Assembly: GCA_049680185.1 (NCBI GenBank)
Contig: JBAUHI010000024.1
Location: 62,001-126,000, forward strand
Source of the DNA: CAMLHU01 sp049680185
Lineage (GTDB): Bacteria; Gemmatimonadota; Gemmatimonadetes; Gemmatimonadales; GWC2-71-9
DNA: 64,000 nucleotides
Direction: 5' to 3'
In this document: piece after piece, positions 52,449 to 59,180 of the stretch
Numbering within the stretch: the stretch's first letter is position 1
How the letters are laid out: each line of letters starts with the position of its first letter
The notes under the pieces: model-generated
The model's database searches: none
The model's input: only the letters and a program-made list of their open reading frames with translations
Told to the model about the DNA's origin: nothing
Translations under genes and position numbers: made by a program

Positions 52449-52721
52449 TCAGCCGAGGGTGGCTTCCATCCGCCGCAGGATGCTCCGGGCCCGACGCCGC
52501 AGAACGGGCCGCGATTCCCACGTCAGGTAGTCCCGCAACAGGCGGACGGTGTCGATCCGGGGGTTGTCGGCCAGTCCGGCCAGCGCCGACCATCGTCGTA
52601 ACGGGCGTCCACTGAACAGGTCGGCACGGTGGCGCTCCACATGGCGCCGGGCGATCCACCATCCCAACGTGATCCCGATCGCGGCCCCACCCACCAGGAG
52701 CGCGGCACGACCCCGCTTCAC
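52449..52721 (-). CDS. Small membrane-anchored protein of unknown function
   Basis: A 90-residue protein with one N-terminal membrane helix (about 6-22, ALLVGGAAIGITLGWWIA) and a basic helical remainder rich in Arg. No family recognised. The GTG start overlaps the recR stop (GTGA), and the roadblock gene follows 18 bases after, linking the recombination genes to the MglA module in one transcript. Confidence 0.65.
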   Translation of the reverse strand: MKRGRAALLVGGAAIGITLGWWIARRHVERHRADLFSGRPLRRWSALAGLADNPRIDTVRLLRDYLTWESRPVLRRRARSILRRMEATLG

Positions 52722-53305
52722 CGGACCTCCTGGCGCGCCGTGAGGGCGTGTGCCAAGGTGACGCCGTCCACGTAATCCAGATCCCCGCCCATCGGGAGGC
52801 CGCGTGCGAGTCGTGTCACCTTGAGCCCGCGCCCGCTGAGCACCTGCTGCAGGTACGTCGCGGTCGCCTCGCCTTCCATCGACGGATTGGTCGCGAGGAT
52901 CACCTCCCGCACCCCATCGGCCACCCGCACCAGCAATGCATCGATGCGGAGCGCTTCGGGCCCGATCCCGTCGAGCGGGGACAGCCTTCCCCCCAACACA
53001 TGGTAGCGACCCCGGAATCCCGCCGCCCGCTCCACAGCCGCCACACCGGTCGGATCTTCGACGACGCAGAGCATCGTGGCGTCTCGCCGCGGATCGGCGC
53101 AGTACTCGCAGGGTTCGAGCTCGGTCAGGTTGCCACAGACGGCACAGGCATGGATCCGTTCGGCGACCGTTGCCAACGCCGCGCCCAGCCGTTCGATCTG
53201 TCCCTTGGGTTGCTGCAACAAGTGGAACGCCAGCCGCTGTGCGGTCTTCCGCCCGATGCCGGGAAGACGGGCCAGCTCGGTCACCAATTCATCGAGGGCG
53301 GCCAC
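52718..53305 (-). CDS. recR: Recombination mediator protein RecR
   Basis: A 195-residue RecR, partner of RecF/RecO in loading RecA at gaps. A helix-hairpin-helix (LARLPGIGRKTAQRLAFHLL in family pattern), a four-cysteine zinc site (CAVC and CEYC, about 54-69) and a Toprim domain (LCVVEDPTGVAAVE, then ILATNPSMEGEAT) are all present. The GTG at 53305 is chosen because family proteins begin there and it lies four bases after the ybaB stop; the longer upstream frame overlaps ybaB and is not conserved. Confidence 0.95.
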   Translation of the reverse strand: MAALDELVTELARLPGIGRKTAQRLAFHLLQQPKGQIERLGAALATVAERIHACAVCGNLTELEPCEYCADPRRDATMLCVVEDPTGVAAVERAAGFRGRYHVLGGRLSPLDGIGPEALRIDALLVRVADGVREVILATNPSMEGEATATYLQQVLSGRGLKVTRLARGLPMGGDLDYVDGVTLAHALTARQEVR

Positions 53306-53309
53306 CGAC

Positions 53310-53612
53310 TCACGGCCCGGGAGGAGCGGCTGGGAGGCGCTGCAGGTCGGCCTGGGCCAGGTCGTTGGCCCGACGCTGGGCATCGGCCACAGCAGACAGT
53401 ACGAGTTCCGAGAGCAGGTCGGCGTTCTGATCCGCGAACACCATGGGGTCGATCCAGACGCCGCGGAGCTGGCCCCGGCCATCCACGGACACCCGGACCA
53501 TCCCCCCGCCCGCCGTCGCTTCCACGGTCCGCGAGGCCAAGTCCCGCTGGATGTCCTGCCACCGGCCCTGGACCTGTTGGCCGAGCTGCATCAATTGCTG
53601 GATATCTGCCAT
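53310..53612 (-). CDS. ybaB: YbaB/EbfC-family nucleoid-associated protein
   Basis: A 100-residue DNA-binding protein of the YbaB family, whose genes typically sit between dnaX and recR. It starts MADIQQLMQLGQQVQGRW and carries the conserved TAGGGMVRVSVDGRGQL and LLSELVLSAVADAQRRA segments. The ATG at 53612 has GGAGTGGGAA upstream; an earlier in-frame start at 53672 would add an unconserved extension across the promoter. Confidence 0.93.
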   Translation of the reverse strand: MADIQQLMQLGQQVQGRWQDIQRDLASRTVEATAGGGMVRVSVDGRGQLRGVWIDPMVFADQNADLLSELVLSAVADAQRRANDLAQADLQRLPAAPPGP

Positions 53613-53643
53613 GCTGCCGATGGTTCCCACTCCAAGACGCCTG

Positions 53644-53672
53644 AAATTAGGCCGCCAACTTGCAGGATGCAA
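53644..53672 (-). promoter_or_regulatory. Promoter of the ybaB-recR operon
   Basis: On the minus strand TTGCAT (53672-53667), a 17-base spacer and TAATTT (53649-53644, extended TAATTTCA) form a good two-element promoter, overlapping the 3' end region of dnaX. The leader of about 25 nt holds the ybaB ribosome-binding site. Confidence 0.6.
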
Positions 53673-53682
53673 GGAACGGCGA

Positions 53683-55296
53683 TCACTCGATGACCTCCAA
53701 ATCTAACTCCGATGCGGCCGCATCGAGGGCCGGATCCTTGCCCCGGAGCTTGGCCAGCCGCTCGGCCCGATTGCCGGCCTCGGTCATCCGCTTCGGGCGG
53801 CTTGGGGCCGCCGCCGCGATCGGGGGTCGTACCTCGATGGTGACGGGTGCGCCAACCCGGGCGCCGAGCAGGGATTCGACCGTGCCACGCAACCGGTCCA
53901 GCGCTTCGGCATGCATCGGGTTCTCCTCGACGAGCTCGAGCGTGACGATGGGTGCGTCGGCCGCCACGGGTCGGGCCGCTGCCAGAGCGATCCCCAGCAT
54001 CTTCTTCTCCTGCCCTGCCGCCTCCGCCACCTCTGCCCAGACCGCCCGGATCCCATCCACGGAGAACGGGACGACAGACGCCGGGACCGATGCGGCGGCC
54101 GGCGCCGGCGCGCGCTCGATCGGTACCCGAGCGGAGCCGGCCATCGCCGGTGCCCCAGCGCCCTGCGCCAGCACCCGCTCCAGGTCCACGGTCCGGTCGA
54201 TCATCGCCCATCGCAGCAGAGTGGTCTCGACCACCAGGCGGGGATTGCCGCTGCGGCGGACATTCCCTTCCTGATCGGCGACGATCTTGAGCATCCGGAG
54301 CAGGTCACCGCTCGCCAACCGGTCGGCGTGGGCGGTGAGCGACTGCCGAAGCGCTTCGGTCAGTCCCTCCGGTTCCGCGCCGAGCTTGATCATCAGCAAC
54401 GACCTCAATGACTCGGCCGCCGCCGCCAGGAATTCGCCCAGGTCCGCCCCGGCATCCACCAGGCGGGACACCAGCGGAAAGACCCGCTCCGGGGCGCGAT
54501 CGGCCACGATCCCCAGCACCTCGGCGTGGAGCTCGTCGGCCACCAGCCCCAGGATGTCGCGCACCCGCTCGGCAGTGACCGGGCCGCTGCCGAAACTCAA
54601 CGCCTGGTCGAGCACCGAGAGTGCATCGCGCATCCCGCCGTCGGCATAGCGGGCGATGATCCGTGCCGCATCCTCCTCGATGACCAGCCCCTCGGCCGTG
54701 GCCACCTGCTGGAGGCGGGCGCGGATGGCGGCCAGCCCGATGCGGCGGAAGTCGAATCGCTGCAGGCGCGAGAGCACCGGTGCAGCCGTGTTGGCGATCT
54801 TCTGCGGTTCCGTCGTGGCAAAGACGAACACTACGCGCGGTGGCGGCTCCTCAAGGATCTTGAGGAGCGCGTTCCACGCCTCGCGGGTGAGCATGTGCGC
54901 CTCATCCACGATGTACACCTTGTAATGCTCCGCCTCGGACGCCGCATACATCGCCCGCTCGCGAAGGTCCCGCGCGTCATCGACCCCGCGATTACTGGCC
55001 GCGTCGATCTCGATCACATCGAGGTTGGCCGCCCCGTTCCAGATCCGCACGCAGGTGGGACATTCGCCACACGGCTCGCCCGGCACCGGGGCGGTGGCCT
55101 TGCGTTCACAGTTGAGCGCCATCGCCAGGATGCGCGCCGCGGTGGTCTTCCCCACCCCGCGCGGCCCGGTGAGGAGATACCCGTGTCCCACCCGACCGGA
55201 CGAGACCGCGCCGCGCAGCACCTGCGCCACGTGATCCTGCACCAAAAGGTCGCTGAATGTCCGGGGACGGTACTTGCGGGCGAGGGCGAGGGCCAT
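53683..55296 (-). CDS. dnaX: DNA polymerase III subunit gamma/tau
   Basis: A 537-residue clamp-loader subunit. ALARKYRPRTFSDLLVQDHV opens the protein; Walker A GPRGVGKTTA lies near 44-53, a four-cysteine zinc motif (CERK, then CGECPTC) near 65-85, the DEAH-type box VDEAHML and the SRC-like FATTEPQKI follow. The C-terminal third is Ala/Pro-rich with a tau-type end. The start is six bases after a TAGCTT box, without a ribosome-binding site. The SRP RNA gene lies just upstream, a common arrangement. Confidence 0.95.
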   Translation of the reverse strand: MALALARKYRPRTFSDLLVQDHVAQVLRGAVSSGRVGHGYLLTGPRGVGKTTAARILAMALNCERKATAPVPGEPCGECPTCVRIWNGAANLDVIEIDAASNRGVDDARDLRERAMYAASEAEHYKVYIVDEAHMLTREAWNALLKILEEPPPRVVFVFATTEPQKIANTAAPVLSRLQRFDFRRIGLAAIRARLQQVATAEGLVIEEDAARIIARYADGGMRDALSVLDQALSFGSGPVTAERVRDILGLVADELHAEVLGIVADRAPERVFPLVSRLVDAGADLGEFLAAAAESLRSLLMIKLGAEPEGLTEALRQSLTAHADRLASGDLLRMLKIVADQEGNVRRSGNPRLVVETTLLRWAMIDRTVDLERVLAQGAGAPAMAGSARVPIERAPAPAAASVPASVVPFSVDGIRAVWAEVAEAAGQEKKMLGIALAAARPVAADAPIVTLELVEENPMHAEALDRLRGTVESLLGARVGAPVTIEVRPPIAAAAPSRPKRMTEAGNRAERLAKLRGKDPALDAAASELDLEVIE

Positions 55297-55302
55297 GCGG
55301 GA

Positions 55303-55308
55303 AAGCTA
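55303..55308 (-). promoter_or_regulatory. Leaderless -10 element of dnaX
   Basis: TAGCTT (extended TAGCTTTC) on the minus strand ends six bases before the dnaX ATG, putting the predicted transcription start at the start codon. Confidence 0.55.
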
Positions 55309-55318
55309 ACCGTGTGGA

Positions 55319-55416
55319 TGGGGAACGGTGGGCGGTGAACGGTGAAGGGGAAATGGGAACAGGTGGACAGGGCTGTGACGATGCCCGGCGCAGTGGCACC
55401 CGTTCACCGTTCACTT
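55319..55416. repeat. Palindromic heptamer-repeat element D
   Basis: Left arm GGGAACG-GTGGGCG-GTGAACG-GTGAAGG (about 55320-55350) faces CGTTCAC-CGTTCAC (about 55400-55416) across a 50-base loop. It lies between the SRP RNA gene and dnaX and could form a terminator-like hairpin after the SRP RNA. It is a more degenerate member of the family seen at 38943, 41569 and 50305. Confidence 0.6.
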
Positions 55417-55450
55417 GGCGAGGCAGATCGACAGCGGAGGGAAGTAGAGT

Positions 55451-55547
55451 GCCCCAGGCACCCCGCAGCGACACCGGACATCGCTTAGCGCTGCTACCGG
55501 CAAGGTCCTGACGCATTTCACGCGCCGACGCCCTACGGACCTGGGGC
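55451..55547 (-). ncRNA. ffs: Signal recognition particle RNA (small bacterial 4.5S type)
   Basis: The minus strand holds the conserved SRP domain IV: GUCAGGACC on the 5' side and GGUAGCAGCGCUAAGC on the 3' side, followed by the GGGGUGCCUGGGG segment. The ends pair perfectly (GCCCCAGG at 55547-55540 with CCUGGGGC at 55458-55451), giving a hairpin of about 97 nt. The apical loop reads UUGCC where the usual GGAA tetraloop is expected. The position just upstream of dnaX is a common ffs location. The promoter box predicts a start exactly at the first stem base. Confidence 0.85.
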
Positions 55548-55553
55548 GCCTTG

Positions 55554-55582
55554 AATATAGTGGCGCCGTGCGCCTCGGTGAA
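55554..55582 (-). promoter_or_regulatory. Promoter of the SRP RNA gene
   Basis: On the minus strand TTCACC (55582-55577), a 17-base spacer and TATATT (55559-55554, extended TATATTCA) place transcription start near 55547, the first base of the SRP RNA terminal stem. It lies just past the 3' end of the YihY-family gene. Confidence 0.6.
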
Positions 55583-55599
55583 GCGCGGCACAGTGCCCG

Positions 55600-56544
55600 C
55601 TACGGCGTGCGGTACTCGCCAGTCATGATCCGGCGTTCGGACCAGGTCTCGGCCACGACGCCGCCGAGCAGGAAGACGAATGCGGCGAAATAGGTCCACA
55701 GGACGAACAGGAAGGCTGCGCCAAGGTTGGCATAGATCGAGGGCGAATTGCCGGAGGCGATCGACAGAATGTAGAGGCCGAAGGCCCGGCGGGCGATCTC
55801 GAACGCGACCGCCGCGAAGAGGGCGGAACCGAGTGCGGTGCGCCAGCGCAGCAACCGTGCGGCGCCGAATCGATACACGAGCAGGAAGAACGCGAGCGCC
55901 CCGCCGAAGGTCAGCACGACGCCGGCGAATCGACCGAGATAGGCCACGAAGGGCACCACGGTGACTGCGGCCTGTGCCTCACCCCATGTGAAAGCGGCCG
56001 TGAGCGCGCTGGAGAGGAGGATGTACACCAGGAAGAGCAGCAGGGTGGCGCCGACCATCACGACGTCCCACGCCTTGGCCACCAGGAAGCTCGCGACGAA
56101 GTGGCGGCGCTTCCGGGGCGGGGTCGCCACCCGGTAGATGCGGTTGAGCGCAGTGCGAGCGCTGGCGAAGAGCCGGGTGCTGAACCAGATGAACAGCGGC
56201 ACGGCATAGAGCGACAGTCGGCTGCGATTCTCGGCCACCCGCCCGAGCAGCTGTCGGATGACCTCGCTCGGATCGCGACCGGCGATGCCGACGCTAGGCG
56301 GCAGGAAGCGGTCTATGGCACGGAGGAGATCGTGTGCCGCGACACCGCTGGGTCCCTGGACCACCAGGGACAGCCCGACGAGGACCAGCAGCAGGAGGGG
56401 GAGGCCGGCGAGGAGCGTGTCGAAGGTGAGTGCGCTCGCCAGGAACGGGATATTGACCTCACCCGCCGCGTAGAGCGTGCGACGCAGGAACCCCCAGGGG
56501 GAATCGTGCCACTCCCCCGACGGACGGACGCCGGGCGACGTCAG
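55600..56544 (-). CDS. YihY/BrkB-family membrane protein, apparent CTG start
   Basis: A membrane protein of the YihY (formerly RNase BN-annotated) family with about six helices. The first conventional start in frame, GTG at 56364, would cut off the conserved first helix. Upstream the frame stays open and reads WGFLRRTLYAAGE, then IPFLASALTFDTLLAGLPLL, the family's typical N-terminus, back to a CTG at 56544 that overlaps the YtxH-like stop (CTGA) with GAGGG about nine bases upstream. No ATG, GTG or TTG occurs in that stretch. I therefore give 314 residues from the CTG. Function in the family is unclear. Confidence 0.78.
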   Translation of the reverse strand: MTSPGVRPSGEWHDSPWGFLRRTLYAAGEVNIPFLASALTFDTLLAGLPLLLLVLVGLSLVVQGPSGVAAHDLLRAIDRFLPPSVGIAGRDPSEVIRQLLGRVAENRSRLSLYAVPLFIWFSTRLFASARTALNRIYRVATPPRKRRHFVASFLVAKAWDVVMVGATLLLFLVYILLSSALTAAFTWGEAQAAVTVVPFVAYLGRFAGVVLTFGGALAFFLLVYRFGAARLLRWRTALGSALFAAVAFEIARRAFGLYILSIASGNSPSIYANLGAAFLFVLWTYFAAFVFLLGGVVAETWSERRIMTGEYRTP

Positions 56545-56909
56545 GAGGGTGAGCCCTCGCCCTCGGCACCAGCGGGACGTCGACGCGCCCGGGCGGCACG
56601 CAGCCGGCGCTGGAGCGCCTCGCGAGCGGTCGACCCGGAGGCCTGGTGGTCCTCGTCATCCTCGGCATCGCCCGTCACCGCATGGGCCGCGCGGTCCAGG
56701 CCGTCGGACATCGCCTCGCGGGCCTCCTCGAACTGCTCCTCGGCAACATCCCGCAACGCCCGCACCCGACGACGGACCGCGGCGCGGGTGTCCTCGCCGC
56801 TCTGCGGCGCGAACAGGAGCGCCAGACCCGCCCCGAGGCCAAGCCCGAGCAGGAACCATGGCAAGGTGGCGGATGCCTCCGCCTCGGGCGCGCGGTTCGC
56901 TTCGGTCAT
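56541..56909 (-). CDS. YtxH-like membrane-anchored protein
   Basis: A 122-residue protein with one N-terminal membrane helix (about 17-36, LPWFLLGLGLGAGLALLFAP) followed by QSGEDTRAAVRRRV, the pattern of YtxH-type general-stress proteins, and a charged helical tail rich in Arg, Glu and Ala. It starts four bases after the aldolase stop. The YihY-family gene appears to start inside its stop codon. Confidence 0.8.
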   Translation of the reverse strand: MTEANRAPEAEASATLPWFLLGLGLGAGLALLFAPQSGEDTRAAVRRRVRALRDVAEEQFEEAREAMSDGLDRAAHAVTGDAEDDEDHQASGSTAREALQRRLRAARARRRPAGAEGEGSPS

Positions 56910-56913
56910 CGGA

Positions 56914-58329
56914 TCATTCCCCCGCGTCGGGGTCGTCCTCGGCCAGCGCCAGTGCCGGCTTGAGGGCGACGTGATGCTGCACCGGCGCCTGCGTGTGGCG
57001 GCGGACCAGATCGGCCGTACCGTCGATCTTCAGCTGCTGGAACAGGAATCGGAACATCGCCTCGAGGTCCTGCGCGATGGCGGCGCGGACCTCGGGTGCC
57101 ATCGACCAGAGCTGCCGCTTGAACGGGCCGATGGCCTTCTTCCGCGCTTTGTAGTAGAACTGCTCCTCGGAATCGCCCGACTTCCGGTCCGACTGCGCAT
57201 TGGCGTCGAGCCACTGGTAGATCGTGGCCTTGAGCGGCGCCGGCAGCCGTGGATGGTCGAAGACCATGTTCTGGAAGTTGGTGGCCAGGTGGATCTCGCA
57301 CGCCTCGACCCGGGGGAAATTCCCGAAGGCCTCCTTGGGAAGCGTGCTCGCACCGTGTTGCACCGCCCCGGCCATCTGATACTCGACCCGCGCCGCCTTC
57401 GACAGTGCCGCCAACGCCTCCAGATCGAGCTGCACGGTGGCGATGCTCCCGTCGGGCAGCACCACACCGCCGTGGCTCGTCCCGGTCTGGACCGAGATCT
57501 TGCTGATCCCGTCCTGGACGCCGTGGGCTGCAAGCGCACGGCGGTAGCCCAGCATGAAGGCGTGGAGCTCCTCCACGGTGGAATTCTTGTGCCCGACCTC
57601 GCCGATCTCGGCGCCGACCGAGACGGTCACGCCCGACGGCTGCCGTTCGCGGATGAACTGGGTGATCGCTGCGGCCCGCTCGTAGTTGAGGCGCTGCTGC
57701 GCGTCGAGCGTGGCGTGGGACAGGTCGACCAGGGTGGAGGTGTCGACGTCGATGTTGTAGAACCCTGCCCCGACCTCCTCGCCGATGAGTTTCTTGACCT
57801 CGCCCACCTCGCCTTCCGGGTCGGTCTGGTACTTCTTGGCGTTCACCTGGCAGTGATCGCCCTGGATGAACAGCGGCAGGTCATACCCTTCCCGAAGCGC
57901 CGCACCGATGATCACCGAGACGTATTCGGCCGGTCGCTGGTCGGTATAGGCGATCTCGCTGCGGGCGATCTCGAGGATGAGGGCACCGGCGCCGCCTGCC
58001 TGCGCCGCACGAAAGACCGCGCGGGCACTGTCGTACGCCAGCACCCGGACGTTGATGGCCGGGACCGTGAATCCGGAGCAGTCGCCCCGGCCCCGGGCCA
58101 TGTAGAGCCCGTTGATCGAGGCCGGCCGGCACCCCATGGCCTGCCCCAGCTCCCAGAGCAGCCAGCGCGCCGCGTCCCGGCCCACTACGTCCCCGAAGAC
58201 AGCCTCCCACACGACGCCGTCGGTGGCCTCGGACTGCAACTTGGCGGCATCATGTACGGACACGGCACCAGCGGCCACCGACACGGCGCCGCCGTATTGT
58301 CCTACCACTCGCTGCAGTGCGTCCTTCAT
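56914..58329 (-). CDS. Class II fructose-bisphosphate aldolase family protein
   Basis: A 471-residue zinc aldolase family member. The metal-ligand motif is FIQGDHCQVN (His near 163), with later histidines in GEVGHKNST and the phosphate-binding GAVQHGASTLPKE. NIDVDTSTLVDLSHA matches the conserved active-site strand. It is about 110 residues longer than classical FbaA, and the C-terminal part is helical. It probably acts in glycolysis or gluconeogenesis, consistent with pyruvate kinase three genes away, but a tagatose- or other ketose-phosphate specificity is possible. The ATG has GAGGAGCC upstream. Confidence 0.85.
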   Translation of the reverse strand: MKDALQRVVGQYGGAVSVAAGAVSVHDAAKLQSEATDGVVWEAVFGDVVGRDAARWLLWELGQAMGCRPASINGLYMARGRGDCSGFTVPAINVRVLAYDSARAVFRAAQAGGAGALILEIARSEIAYTDQRPAEYVSVIIGAALREGYDLPLFIQGDHCQVNAKKYQTDPEGEVGEVKKLIGEEVGAGFYNIDVDTSTLVDLSHATLDAQQRLNYERAAAITQFIRERQPSGVTVSVGAEIGEVGHKNSTVEELHAFMLGYRRALAAHGVQDGISKISVQTGTSHGGVVLPDGSIATVQLDLEALAALSKAARVEYQMAGAVQHGASTLPKEAFGNFPRVEACEIHLATNFQNMVFDHPRLPAPLKATIYQWLDANAQSDRKSGDSEEQFYYKARKKAIGPFKRQLWSMAPEVRAAIAQDLEAMFRFLFQQLKIDGTADLVRRHTQAPVQHHVALKPALALAEDDPDAGE

Positions 58330-58403
58330 CGCGGCTCCTCGCCCGGCGGGGCCGATCCGGTTGGGGCGAAACCTAGGCAGCGGCCCGTGCGACCGCCACC
58401 CGT

Positions 58404-59180
58404 TCAGCGCACGTCCACGACGAGTCCGTCCCACGCCGGTTCGATGCCGGCGGGCAATCGGGCCAGCAGGTCGGCGTGGCCGGTCTCATGGGTCAGGTGG
58501 GTCAGGTAGGTGCGGGGCGCGCCGATGGCCTGGGCCGCCTCGATCGCATCGCCGATGCTCTGGTGGGTGGGGTGCGGCCTCCACCACAAGGCCGACAGCA
58601 CCAGCACCTCCACCCCTCGCAACCGTGCGATCGCGACCGGGTCGACCCGCTCGACGTCGGTCACGTACGCGAGCCGGCCGATGCGATAACCAAAGACCCT
58701 GAGATCGCCGTGGGGGAACGCGAGCGGCAACACCGGCATCCCGGCGATCGTCACCGGGACTCCGGCCTCCAGAGGTGTCAGGGTCAGGCGCGGCTTCGAC
58801 GTCCCCTCCGGCGGCTGCACCGCATCATCGAAGATGTAGCGGTAGCTCGTCCGGAGCCGTTCGAGCGTTTCGACGGGCCCGTACACCGGGACCGCCCGTC
58901 GTGCCTTGACCGAGAAGATGCGGAGGTCGTCGATCGCGGCGACATGATCGGCGTGTTCGTGGGTGTAGAGCACGGCGTCGATCGACGCCGGTCGTGCGGC
59001 CAGCAGCTGCAGGCGAAGCTCAGGTGGTGTGTCGATGAGGATGGTCCGGCTGGCATCCTCCACCAGCGCCGCCGACCGGAAACGCCGGTCCCTCGGGTCG
59101 GTCGATCGGCACACCGCGCACGCACAGCCGACCTGCGGCACGCCGAACGAGGTGCCGGTGCCGAGGAACGTCAGCCGCAA
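58404..59180 (-). CDS. MBL-fold metallo-hydrolase, PhnP/RNase Z-like
   Basis: A 258-residue phosphodiesterase-type enzyme. FLGTGTSFGVPQVGC opens it, a CACAVC cysteine cluster (19-24) matches the PhnP structural zinc site, and YTHEHADHV supplies the HxHxDH catalytic motif near residue 74-79. PhnP cleaves cyclic ribose phosphates; no other phn genes are near, so the substrate is open. The TTG start directly follows the pyruvate kinase stop. Confidence 0.85.
   Translation of the reverse strand: MRLTFLGTGTSFGVPQVGCACAVCRSTDPRDRRFRSAALVEDASRTILIDTPPELRLQLLAARPASIDAVLYTHEHADHVAAIDDLRIFSVKARRAVPVYGPVETLERLRTSYRYIFDDAVQPPEGTSKPRLTLTPLEAGVPVTIAGMPVLPLAFPHGDLRVFGYRIGRLAYVTDVERVDPVAIARLRGVEVLVLSALWWRPHPTHQSIGDAIEAAQAIGAPRTYLTHLTHETGHADLLARLPAGIEPAWDGLVVDVR

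Noticed and set aside
56101..58509. 802-codon plus-strand open frame opposite YihY, YtxH and aldolase genes
   Set aside because: It spans three real genes on the other strand and shows no domain, signal or start context.
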